A DNA stretch of 54,346 bases, taken from positions 1-54,346 of the forward strand of contig NZ_LFIP02000020.1 in NCBI RefSeq assembly GCF_001189235.2. The letters run 5' to 3'. The notes under the pieces are model-generated. The model did not search any database. It saw only the letters and a list, made by a program, of their open reading frames with translations, and was not told the origin of the DNA. Numbering within the stretch: the first letter of the stretch is position 1; each line of letters opens with the position of its first letter. The position numbers were made by a program, and so were the translations under genes. Below are positions 1 through 8,336 of the stretch, piece by piece. The DNA is from Bradyrhizobium embrapense. GTDB lineage: Bacteria; Pseudomonadota; Alphaproteobacteria; Rhizobiales; Xanthobacteraceae.

Positions 1-543
1 CGAGGTCATTGTCGATATCGATGACAAGACCTGTCCCTGCTGCCGAGGCGAGTTACACCGGATCGGCGAGGACCGAAGCGAGCGGCTGGACCTGGTCCAG
101 GCGCAGTTCCGGATCCTTGTTACCCGGCGTCCCAAATACGCCTGCCGTGCTTGCGAGGACGGCGTCATACAGGCGCCGGCCTCGGCCCAGCTGATCGAGG
201 GCGGATTGCCGACCGAGGCCACCGTCGCCCAGGTGCTGGTCTCCAAATACGATGATCACCTGCTGCTCTACCGGCAGGCGCAGATTTACGCATGCCAGTG
301 CATTGAGCTCGATCGTTCGACGTTGGCGGACTGGGTGGGCCAAGCAGCCTTCCATCTGATGGCGGCGCCGAGCGCTGGGCCATCATCGCTTCCATGGTCG
401 AAACCAGTAAGCTGAACGACGTCGATCCGCTTGCTTACCTGACCGACGTCTTCGCCAGAATCGTCAACGGCCATCCAAACAGCGACATCGATCAACTGCT
501 CCCGTGGGCTTATTGCCGTCAAGACCTCAAAGCCGTGGCCTGA
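1..543 (+). pseudogene. IS66-family transposase (TnpC), internally deleted, 5' end outside window
   Basis: Reading from base 2, the frame gives an IS66 TnpC zinc-finger/central region: a CPCC motif followed by RIGED, then a KYACRAC motif, then LLYRQAQIYA and STLADWVGQAAFHL. At about 355-360 this frame is joined to the extreme C-terminal IS66 domain in another frame. That part reads GGAERWAIIASMVETSKLN and then LPWAY, and stops at 541-543. The whole DDE catalytic core is therefore missing. A normal TnpC is about 500 residues; less than 180 residues' worth is left in the window. The gene is non-functional. Its 5' part lies beyond the left edge. Confidence 0.85.
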
Positions 544-566
544 GAACAGAGCTTACAAAAGGAGAG

Positions 567-745
567 CGCAATCGCTCTGCTCACGAAGGCCATCGCCTAC
601 TACCGCGGCATCGACATGAAGGTAACCGGCATAAATGACCGACAACGGTCCCTGCTATCGTGCCGAGGTCTTCGCCAGGGCCTGCAGAAGATAAACCGCA
701 CCTTCACCACGCTTTATTCGCCGCAAACGAGCCCACGACACCTCA
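567..745 (+). pseudogene. IS481-like transposase fragment, frameshifted
   Basis: This is a short scrap of an IS481-type integrase-core transposase. One frame reads LLTKAIAYYRGIDMKVTGI. After a one-base shift near 634 another frame continues MTDNGPCYRAEVFARACRR. The second piece contains the TDNG stretch with the second catalytic Asp of this family. Nothing recognisable remains of the N-terminal helix-turn-helix or of the final catalytic Glu region. It lies 24 bases after the IS66 stop and is a decayed relic. Confidence 0.7.
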
Positions 746-860
746 AACCAGCGCACCGAGCTTGCCGATTAGTCTACATCATTACGTCTGGTATCGCATG
801 CATGGCTGCTTGCAGGCCAAGCCACTCATGCCGCCTTGGCATTTCGGAGGAAATGAGAAC

Positions 861-886
861 GGCCCTCGGCGGGCATACCGAGGGCC
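861..886 (-). terminator. Hairpin downstream of porin gene
   Basis: A perfect 9-bp inverted repeat GGCCCTCGG / CCGAGGGCC has an 8-base loop. It lies about 40 bases beyond the porin stop codon, read on the minus strand. The strand leaving the hairpin reads GTTCTCATTT, so the T tract is weak. It is probably the porin terminator. Confidence 0.6.
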
Positions 887-927
887 TCTTGGAGATTGAA
901 CCTTGACCTATGTTGTACGGGAGGTCC

Positions 928-2466
928 CTACCAGTTGCGTTGGGCGCGGAAAAGAAGCGAAATCGCGCTCTGATCCTTGATCTCGTAAGTCCCCGCGGGC
1001 TTGGCGATGCCGGCCTGAAGCGGTGCAGTTACACTACTGCCACTGGCATACTTCTGATCAAGCATCGCATAGGCCAGTTCTGTCGTGAACGTGAGATTTT
1101 TGACTGGAGTCCAGCGCGTATTGATGCCGACCACTGAGTAGCTGAAATCTGGGTTGCAGCCCGCCATGCCGCTCGAGAGCGCAAGGTTGGCGACGACGGC
1201 ACTGCACATATACCCCTTCGCCGTTCCATTATATCTTACGGCAGCCCAACCACCGAAGATGCCAGTGTTCCAATAGGCATTCCAATTATGCGTGTAGCCT
1301 CCTTGAAACCCGTAAGTCGTTGTCAGTTCCATGCCAGAGCCGGCAACAAAAACCGCATCCGAAACGCCCGCGAACCCGAGGCTTTGATATACGCCCGGTA
1401 GGCCGGAACCACCGTACATTGCAAACGTACTCGAGCCGTAGTCGTGGAAACTATAGCGGCTAGCCCCGTGGCTGTAGACGCCGGACATATTGACGCTGTC
1501 CCCAGGCCCGGTGGGAAGGTTCTTAATTGATAAAGCTAGCTGGCCCGCCCAACCCCACTTATCACTCGGGTGTCCTGTAAGTTCGGTCGCCCCATAGTAA
1601 GCTGCGTGGTTGTCGTGCGCAGCAACTGACGCTTGGAACAAACCCCACGATTGGTCAACTCGCAGCATGCCAACAAAATCGGGGCTCGCTGAACCAGCAA
1701 TATCGTTCCCGCCGTACGACCCGGCGAGGATGCCGGCTGCCGACGCTGCACTTACGTTCCAAATTGCGGTCGTATCATGTATCACCGAATCCTGAGCCGA
1801 GACCGATAATGAAATCCCTTGCCCAAAATCAGCCGTGTAGCTAAACTGATTCACAGGGTCCCAGCTGCTTGCACCCGGCAGACCGTCCAAGACGTTTGCG
1901 GGATAATGGGCCCAAGGCGTGGTGAATTGCGACATCGCCTTACCAATAGTGAAGCCGGCAAATTGAATGAACGCGTTCCAGACGCCGACCGTGCCGCCAG
2001 CGACGGCACCTGGATTCGCATTATTAGGTGCTGAGACGCCACCGAGCGACGCATACACCGTCGATCCATTACCCGCGCCAGAATAAGCGCCGCCCGTCCA
2101 TTGAAACACACCTTCGAAGAAAGTGCGCACGGTGCCATATTCCGACGCCGTCCGCGTATCGATCGTCATTTCCTCCCGAGACCGCCAATTGTAAGCGTCG
2201 CTAAGGCGATTGCGAGCCCCGCCAACGCTGTTGTTCGGGACATCGTAGTGATAACTTGAATTCACACTGACTTCAGTGCGCAGGTAACCTCCGAGCTTTA
2301 TGCAGGTATCCGTCCCGGGAATATAATAGAAGCCAGGCCCGTAAAGCGAACACCCTTTGACGTATTCGATTGCCTTCGCCTTGACAGGCAAATCAGCGGC
2401 TTGCGCGCTGCTAACACCAACAAGGCCGGCCGCCAAACTTAGTGAAATTCTTTTCATAGCTTTCAT
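928..2466 (-). CDS. Outer-membrane porin (alphaproteobacterial Porin_2 / Omp2 type)
   Basis: Predicted 512-residue general porin forming a beta-barrel channel in the outer membrane. Residues 1 to about 23 are a typical signal peptide (MKAMKRISLSLAAGLVG, cleavage after AQA). The mature protein opens ADLPVKAKAIEYVKGCSLYG, then an IPGTDTCIKLGGYLR block that is a hallmark of Bradyrhizobium and Brucella-type porins. Amphipathic beta-rich sequence rich in Gly, Tyr, Trp and Asn follows, ending in an aromatic-terminated last strand (LLFRAQRNW). The length is normal for the family. An in-frame ATG three codons downstream is an alternative start; GGGGGA lies about 7 bases before the first one. The gene is monocistronic, with its own hairpin downstream and about 690 bases of free sequence upstream. 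Confidence 0.93.
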   Translation of the reverse strand: MKAMKRISLSLAAGLVGVSSAQAADLPVKAKAIEYVKGCSLYGPGFYYIPGTDTCIKLGGYLRTEVSVNSSYHYDVPNNSVGGARNRLSDAYNWRSREEMTIDTRTASEYGTVRTFFEGVFQWTGGAYSGAGNGSTVYASLGGVSAPNNANPGAVAGGTVGVWNAFIQFAGFTIGKAMSQFTTPWAHYPANVLDGLPGASSWDPVNQFSYTADFGQGISLSVSAQDSVIHDTTAIWNVSAASAAGILAGSYGGNDIAGSASPDFVGMLRVDQSWGLFQASVAAHDNHAAYYGATELTGHPSDKWGWAGQLALSIKNLPTGPGDSVNMSGVYSHGASRYSFHDYGSSTFAMYGGSGLPGVYQSLGFAGVSDAVFVAGSGMELTTTYGFQGGYTHNWNAYWNTGIFGGWAAVRYNGTAKGYMCSAVVANLALSSGMAGCNPDFSYSVVGINTRWTPVKNLTFTTELAYAMLDQKYASGSSVTAPLQAGIAKPAGTYEIKDQSAISLLFRAQRNW

Positions 2467-3158
2467 CCAGAAGTCCCCCAGCTATCATCGAAACTGCCGC
2501 GCAGCGGCTACCTTCTCTCCGCCCTCGTCTCTTTGACACCAGGGCTTGTCGTGAACGCTCGCCATTTGAGAACATCAAGCGTCGCGAAACGGACCACTCC
2601 GATCCCGCACGAATAAGCTGACAGATTGCGTGGGTATCGCGCGCTATAAGTTCGTACAGAACGGACCGTCTCCATTCCGCGCCCAAGCAGCGTGTCATAA
2701 TCGCGTCACATCGGTACGTTTCGTACGATCCGATTTTCAATGTCGACGAGTTGCTCGTCCGACTACCTGCTTGTCAGTCGGACGGGCGCGGAAAAGCCGA
2801 TTAATCGCATTCCACATCCGATTTGCGAGCAATCCGGCTCACTCAAGCAATTCCAGGAATGTAACCTGCGAGTGGCGCGGTGCGACACCCGTATTTGTAC
2901 GGAATATAAACAGACCTCTACTTGCCAAAACCTCATGCCCTGCTTTCCTAGATTCAAACTTCCTTTGCCTGCGCGGTCGCGCCGTTCTCATTGAAGCTGG
3001 ATGGTCAAATGAGCTCGACAACCTTAGCTCGCCCTTTGCATCATTCGAGGATCTGGACTGATTGAACGTCCCCTTGAATGCATGGCTTGAACGTCATGAC
3101 GGACCACTCCGAAGAATGGCCCGTCACGATACAAGCAGTGTTGAAAGCTTGTTCGGGA
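2467..3158. other. Non-coding stretch between porin and ald pseudogene
   Basis: About 690 bases with no reading frame that resembles a protein. It must carry the porin promoter, which would read leftwards from about 2500-2600. I see no confident -35/-10 pair, nod box or sigma-54 (GG-N10-GC) site. Confidence 0.5.
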
Positions 3159-4273
3159 TCAAGCAGCTTGATCGATCGGCGAGAACGGCAAGCCAAGGCT
3201 GTCAGCGACAGCCTTGTAGGTAAGCCGCCCGCGGTACACATTTAGGCCGGAACGCAGATGCGGATTTTCAAGCGCCGCGGCAATACCTTTGTTGGCGAGA
3301 GCTAAGCCAAATGGCAGTGTCGCGTTGTTCAACGCCTGGCTTGAGGTCAATGGGACCGCGCCCGGCATGTTTGCTACGCAATAATGTATGATACCGTCTA
3401 CTTCGTACGTCGGTTCGACATGTGTAGTCGGGCGGGACGTCTCAAAGCATCCTCCTTGATCGATGGCGACATCAACGATCACGGCCCCCTTTCTCATCGA
3501 GCTTAGCATGCCGCGCGTTACGAGCTTCGGCGCGCTTGCGCCTGGAATAAGCACTGCGCCCACGACAACGTCCGCTGCGAAAACTTCCTGCTCAACGGCA
3601 TCGATCGTTGAAAACAGAGTGCGAACACGCCTTTGAATAGATCGTCTAACTCTCGTAGCCGCTGGATCGATCGATCCAAAATGGTCACTTCGGCTCCCAG
3701 ACCGCTCGCCATGCGCGCCGCATGGGTTCCGACAACGCCGCCGCCAATGATTGCGACGCGAGCCGGTTGCACGCCAGGCACGCCACCGATGAGCAATCCC
3801 CGCCCCCCGGCGTATCGTCTCAAGGCCGCACCTGCGGCTTCGATCGATAGCCGGCCCGCCACTTCGCTCATCGGCGCCAGCAGCGGTAAACCCCCGAACC
3901 GATCACTTACAGTCTCGTATGCAATGGCGGCACAGCCGGAATTGATGAGACCCTTTGCTTGCTCGGGATCCGGCGCCAAGTGCAGATACGTGAACAATAT
4001 CTGATCTTTACGAAGGAGAGTCCATTCGGATGGTTGCGGTTCTTTAACCTTCACGATCATATCGCTGGCCTCGAAAACTTCTCGCGCCGACGATGCAATT
4101 CTCGCACCTGCTTTTCGATACTGGTCATCATCGGCGCCGATACCGCCACCAGCGTTCGCCTGCACGATTACAGTGTGACCCGCAGCGACATATTCGCGAA
4201 CAGCGCCGGGCGTGAGGCCGACGCGATACTCGTGCGCCTTGATTTCTTTAGGAACACCAACTTTCATCTGCAA
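3159..4273 (-). pseudogene. ald: Alanine dehydrogenase, frameshifted
   Basis: NAD-dependent L-alanine dehydrogenase interconverts alanine with pyruvate and ammonia. The 5' frame (from 4273) begins with the classic MKVGVPKEIK and HEYRVGLTPGAV, has the KVKEP stretch, a Rossmann motif IGGGVVGTHAARMASGLGA and a following acidic residue (LD), then reaches RLRELDDLFKG. Near 3620-3640 the frame changes. The remaining C-terminal third (VVGAVLIPGASAPKLV, then VDVAIDQGGCFETSRPT, then HYCVANMPGAVP) continues in another frame to 3159. Together the two frames give about 370 residues, the full family length. A single indel therefore separates it from an intact gene. If real, the gene is inactive. The Lrp-family gene 1.5 kb away on the opposite strand could be its former regulator, as in other rhizobia (inference). 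Confidence 0.9.
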
Positions 4274-4438
4274 ACTCCGCGTTTTGTGCCGCCATTTTAC
4301 AGAGGAACAGTGGCGCGTCTTTCAGATAAAGCTCGCGATCTGCGCAGACTTCCAGCGATTTTTGCCAAGGTAAGCGGATTCTCGTCGTCTCGTTGTGGGC
4401 GACAGCTGCATCCCACAAACATTACGACTGTGAGACCG

Positions 4439-5284
4439 TTATTGGCTCGTCACGGAGCTGAGGAGGGTCTCCGATGCGGAATAGGCGGAGGCAATAATTC
4501 TACAACACTTGCACGCCCTCTGCTCGAGGTGTGTACGCTGATCAATCTGCAGAACGCCGCGCATCTTTCGAATGAGTCCATCTTCTTGAAAGCTAATCAG
4601 CGTTTCAGTCACGCCTGCGCGGCGCAATCCGAGAACGCAAGAGAGGTAATCGTGCGTAACAGGAATTACATCCGCACCGAGCGCATCGCTCGCTAAACAG
4701 AGCCAGCTTGCCAGTCGCTGTTCAAGGCCATGCCGCACCCCACACAGCCCCGCCTGAGCGCTGTGTAGAGCAAACGCCCGAGCGAACTGCAAAAGCCGCT
4801 GATGTAGGTCTGGGACGTCCGCAATTGCGTTAAACAAATCCCGAGCCTGGATCCTGTACGCGGTTCCGGGCACTACTACGACGTGCTGCTCTGTCTCGAT
4901 ATGGTCGTTCAGCAGAAGCGAAACTCCGACAGCACCGCGATAACCGACGACAGATGTTTCAAACATCGTTCCTACAGACACTACCCTTCGCGATACGAGG
5001 CCCGACTCTAGAAAGTAGATATGATCGAGCTGCCTCCGCGCTTCCGATAGAACTGCGCGCTCGCTGAGGACAACGGGCTCAAGAAAGGCGCGTATCGCCA
5101 AAAGATTCTGGCGCGGGAGACTTGCAAGGATTCTGTTCTTTGCGAGGAAAGTAGGAGCGGAACGCACCATCCTGAGATCACTAGAAACTGGATTCACCAC
5201 CGGACATGCGCTTGATTTTCGCAACCGACCGCCTGCTTCGATGCAGCGCTCGTCTGGTTGGACGACTTGACCCGCTTGTGTCAT
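4439..5284 (-). CDS. Crp/Fnr-family transcriptional regulator
   Basis: Predicted regulator with an N-terminal cyclic-nucleotide-binding-like jelly roll and a C-terminal winged helix. The region from NRILASLPRQNLLAIRAFLE through DHIYFLESGLVSR matches the common rhizobial subfamily. Next come a VGYRGAVGVSLLL glycine turn and an HDYLSCVLGLRRAGVTETL helix-turn-helix, then a QEDGLIRKMRGVLQI wing. There is no cluster of four cysteines for an FNR-type iron-sulphur centre. The ORF is 281 codons. Family members usually begin near residue 39 of it (ATG at 5168-5170, MVRSAPTFLAKNRI), so the true protein is probably about 243 residues; neither start has a strong ribosome site. The ligand and targets are unknown. 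Confidence 0.85.
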   Translation of the reverse strand: MTQAGQVVQPDERCIEAGGRLRKSSACPVVNPVSSDLRMVRSAPTFLAKNRILASLPRQNLLAIRAFLEPVVLSERAVLSEARRQLDHIYFLESGLVSRRVVSVGTMFETSVVGYRGAVGVSLLLNDHIETEQHVVVVPGTAYRIQARDLFNAIADVPDLHQRLLQFARAFALHSAQAGLCGVRHGLEQRLASWLCLASDALGADVIPVTHDYLSCVLGLRRAGVTETLISFQEDGLIRKMRGVLQIDQRTHLEQRACKCCRIIASAYSASETLLSSVTSQ

Positions 5285-5751
5285 ACGGAATCCGATTACT
5301 CGACGAAGGCAGCGCGATTTTACTCCATCGCCTCATCCTTAACGATGCACAAAGCGATACTGAAACGCCGAAATCCTGCATAGAAATAGGAACGCAGAGG
5401 AATTCCATCCGAGCGGTGAAACAGGCCTCGGCCCATCATTTGGACGTGCCCCAACGTTTTCGGTTGGAATTGTCGGGTAATAATTCCATTCGCGATATCT
5501 GAGTCACCTGCGCCCACCGAGAGACGCTCGTTTTTGCGCCGCGCAATAGCGAGTGACTACGCGTCACGCGAGGCCTTGATCAGCACATTGCGCCGAACTC
5601 ACCACACGAAGATGCGCTCCTCCTTGGCTTTAGATTCGCTTCCATGATATTGAATCATGCAGCATACTTTCGTCGACTTTATTCGCTTTAACGCAGATTT
5701 TATGCGAGACCCGACTGATAACCAACGAAAATAACTGCTTAGGAGAGGATC
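5285..5751. other. Intergenic region upstream of two divergent regulators
   Basis: A 467-base gap between the divergently read Crp/Fnr-like and Lrp-like genes, likely holding both promoters. A good Shine-Dalgarno AGGAGAGG at about 5741-5748 precedes the Lrp-type ATG at 5752. I found no convincing operator palindrome. Confidence 0.5.
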
Positions 5752-6228
5752 ATGCAGTATGACCGCATTGATGCACGCATCTTGCAGATCGTGCAGAAAA
5801 ACAATCGGCTCACGTCAGAAGCGATCGGAGAGATAGCTGGACTTTCTGCAACTGCGGTCCAACGCCGGTTAAAGCGCCTCCGGTCTGACGGCATAATTGA
5901 GGGCGACGTCTCTATTGTTTCGACCAAGGCCGTTGGTAGGCCAATTCAGATGCTGGTGCTCGTTAGCCTTGAAAGAGAACGCGCTGACATTATCGACAGG
6001 TTCAAGAAGGCGATAAAGTCATCAATCGACATCGTCAGCGGTTTTTATGTCACAGGTGATGCCGATTTTGCGCTCTACATCACTGCTAAGAGTATGGAAG
6101 ACTACGAGCAATTCACTCGGAAATTTTTTTACTCAAACCCGGACATCAAGGGTGTGAAGACGATGGTCGTATTGGATCGCGTGAAAGCTGGCTTTGCCTT
6201 GCCGATCGAAGCTGATTGCGAAGCCTGA
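5752..6228 (+). CDS. Lrp/AsnC-family transcriptional regulator
   Basis: 158-residue feast/famine regulator. Residues 1-60 form the AsnC-type helix-turn-helix (DRIDARILQIVQ, then SEAIGEIAGLSATAVQRRLKRL, then DGIIEGDVSIV). Residues 65-150 are the RAM ligand-binding alpha/beta domain (LVLVSLERER, VSGFYVTGDADFALYI, MEDYEQFTRKFF, then VKTMVVLDRVK). Such proteins bind amino acids and act as octameric or dimeric DNA-binding regulators. A strong ribosome site at 5741-5748 supports the start. Members of this subfamily often sit beside and activate alanine dehydrogenase (AldR-like), and a broken ald gene lies nearby; that link is inference. The gene looks intact. Confidence 0.9.
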   Translation: MQYDRIDARILQIVQKNNRLTSEAIGEIAGLSATAVQRRLKRLRSDGIIEGDVSIVSTKAVGRPIQMLVLVSLERERADIIDRFKKAIKSSIDIVSGFYVTGDADFALYITAKSMEDYEQFTRKFFYSNPDIKGVKTMVVLDRVKAGFALPIEADCEA

Positions 6229-6319
6229 TCGATCAATCGGCAAGTCGTACCCAAGGTTCAACGATTTTAACGGTGCGTTGAGCCAGGCGGTCAGCGAACC
6301 TCACGTTAATTAGTCGTCC

Positions 6320-6609
6320 GTTAAGAAGCCGGATTGAGCTGGGTTGGAGTTGCGAGCGTTCGCGATAGCAGTGCTAGGAACAGGCTCAAGAGTTCTCTGA
6401 GCCAGGCGAGGATGCGGCGGAAGTTTGTGGCCCACGCCGGAGAGGATGACGTTGTCGGCATCGCCGGCACGACCTTTGAGGTAACAGCGGCCGAGGTGAC
6501 CTTCGGCCTTCATGTGTCCGATGATGGGCTCGATTGCGGAGCGGGCGGCGCAGTTCGCGCCTGATGACACCGAAGACGCCGCGCTTCTGGCCTGAGATGA
6601 ACACGCGCC
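6320..6609 (-). pseudogene. IS5-family transposase, C-terminal remnant
   Basis: Minus-strand pieces in shifting frames read FISGQKRGVFGVIRRELRR, then SAIEPIIGHMKAEGHLGRCY, LKGRAGDADNVILSGVGH, and finally a leucine-rich tail ILAWLRELLSLFLALL ending near 6325. The IEPIIGHMK block is the C-terminal catalytic region with the last Glu of IS5-type DDE transposases. The upstream part is cut exactly where the group II intron ORF fragment begins (about 6610). It differs in sequence from the larger IS5-type gene at 13.7-16.9 kb, so it came from another element. Confidence 0.75.
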
Positions 6610-6899
6610 GCGGTTGTATCATCGGCATAGCGTTCGAACGGAATGCGCGGAAACATCCGACGCATCCACGCATCGAAGGCGTAATGCAGAAAAAGATTTG
6701 CCAGCAACGGGCTTACCACTCCACCTTGCGGTGTTCCGGCTTCCCGTTTCTGGATAGTCCCATCGGGCATCTCCACCGGAGTCTTCAGCCATCTCTCGAC
6801 GTACAGCAAGACCCAGGGCTCCTGACAATGCTTCCGAAGCGCTCTCACCAGAAGGGCATGATCGATCGTGTCGAAAAAGCCTTTGATGTCGAGATCCCG
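6610..6899 (-). pseudogene. Group II intron reverse transcriptase fragment (290 bp)
   Basis: The minus-strand frame reads ALLVRALRKHCQEPWVLLY, then KREAGTPQGGVVSPLLANLF, then FERYADDT. This is the heart of a group II intron reverse transcriptase, including the YADD catalytic box. The stretch is nearly identical to 15390-15674 in the intron-encoded gene further right; I see one clear base difference (T at 6785 versus C at 15557, by alignment). It has no 5' or 3' intron ends and is sandwiched between an IS5 scrap and a truncated istA. It looks like a gene-conversion or illegitimate-recombination insert rather than a retro-homing product. Confidence 0.8.
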
Positions 6900-8263
6900 T
6901 CGGCGGAGTGGACGCCGTGGCCGAGCGCTTCGGCACAGGCGGCTTCCACCGCCGGCAGACCATCGGTCAGCACGGCGTTGAGGATGTCGACCATCTGCCG
7001 ATTGCCATCATCGGTGCTGGCGAGCCTGCGCCGGATCCGCTCGATTGCGGCCGGCAGCACCCAGTCCTTGAACGGAGCGCCATTGCGCAAGGCGCCGGGT
7101 TTGCGAGCAAGCACCGGCACATAGTGCCAGGGATCGTAGGTCGTCTCGCCGCGTCCGAAGGATCGCGGATGCTCGGCTACGATGCGCCCATCCTGACGGA
7201 CCACGATGCGGTCGGCATAGGCTTGAACCTCGACCGGGCGCCCGACCGCGCTGGCTGCGACTGAGTATTTGTTGTTGTCGAAGCGTACCAGGCAGGTCTT
7301 CGAGACCGATGCCGTCACCGCATGGAAGCCGTCGAAGCGGCCGGCATAGGGAACGAGCTTGGGTCGTTCGGCTTCGAACACCTCCCAGATCGTCTGCTCG
7401 GCCAACTCCGGATGGCGACGAGCCTTGGCGTAGGCGATGCACTTATCGAGCAGCCAGGCATTTAGCTCGTCCAGGTTTTTGAACCGCAGCCGTGGCGTGA
7501 AGAAGCGCTCCCTGACCAGCCCGACCTGGTTCTCGACCTGGCCCTTCTCCCAGCCCGAGGCCGGCGTGCAGGCAACCGGATCGACCAGGTAATGGCTGCA
7601 CATCTGCATGAAGCGGCGATTGTAGAGGCGCCCTTTGCCGACGAAGATCGTCTCTACGGCGGTCTTCATGTTGTCGTAGATGCCGCGACTACAGGTGCCC
7701 TTGAACAGGGCGAACGCCCGGTCATGGGCGTCGAACACCATCTCCTGCGTCTCCCGCGGATAGGCCCGCACGAACAGCATGCGACTGTGGCAGAGCCGGA
7801 CGTGGGCGACCTTCACCATCACCGTGGTGCCGCTCAACAGCACCACCTCGTGGCTCCAGTCGAACTGATAGGCCTCGCCTGGCGCAAAACTCAGCGGAAC
7901 GTAGGCCGCCGCCGTCGATTGCCCGCGCTCCTTGCTCCACTGCCGGGCGTAACGCCGCACGGCATCGTAACCGCCGTCATAGCCCCGGCCGCGCAGCCCT
8001 TCGAAGATCCGGATCAACGTCAGCTGTTCACGTGTGGATTTGACCGCGTTTGCCGATAGCAACCCGTCGAGCTCCGATGCCCATCGCCCCAGCTTTGGTC
8101 GCGGCTGCACCGACCGCTCGTACTCGAACGAGGTCTCCCCCGACCTCAGCACCTTCCGGACCGTGTTCCGCGACACCTTCAGGTCGCGGGCGATCTCCTT
8201 GATCGTCTTACCCTTGATGAAGTGCTCGCGGCGTATCCGCGCAATCGTCTCCACGATCAGCAT
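6900..8263 (-). pseudogene. istA: IS21-family transposase IstA, 3' truncated
   Basis: About 455 residues of IstA remain. They include an N-terminal helix-turn-helix (GKTIKEIARDLKVSRNTVRK), the integrase-type catalytic core (AYQFDWSHEVVLL, GIYDNMKTAVE, GWEKGQVENQVGLVRERFF) and a C-terminal beta-barrel-like part (DNNKYSVAASAVGRPVEVQA). The D, D and E residues of the DDE triad are visible in FDWS, YDNMK and KGQVENQ. At about 6899 the frame runs into the group II intron fragment and stops 55 bases later (6845). The last residues of IstA and the whole istB helper ATPase are missing, so the element cannot transpose by itself. Confidence 0.88.
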
Positions 8264-8336
8264 CCCCGACCACCTGCTTCATTCCAAAGCAGGCAGCGCA
8301 ACAGACCTATCTGTAGGGGGCGCATTGCCTCACCCA

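Noticed and set aside
2411..3061. Overlapping open frames in the porin upstream region
   Set aside because: Translations are Ser/Arg/Cys-rich without recognisable motifs and overlap each other on both strands; likely chance frames in non-coding DNA.
7592..8059. Plus-strand frame of 155 codons opposite istA
   Set aside because: Shadow of IstA; no ribosome site and His/Ala-rich composition typical of antisense frames.
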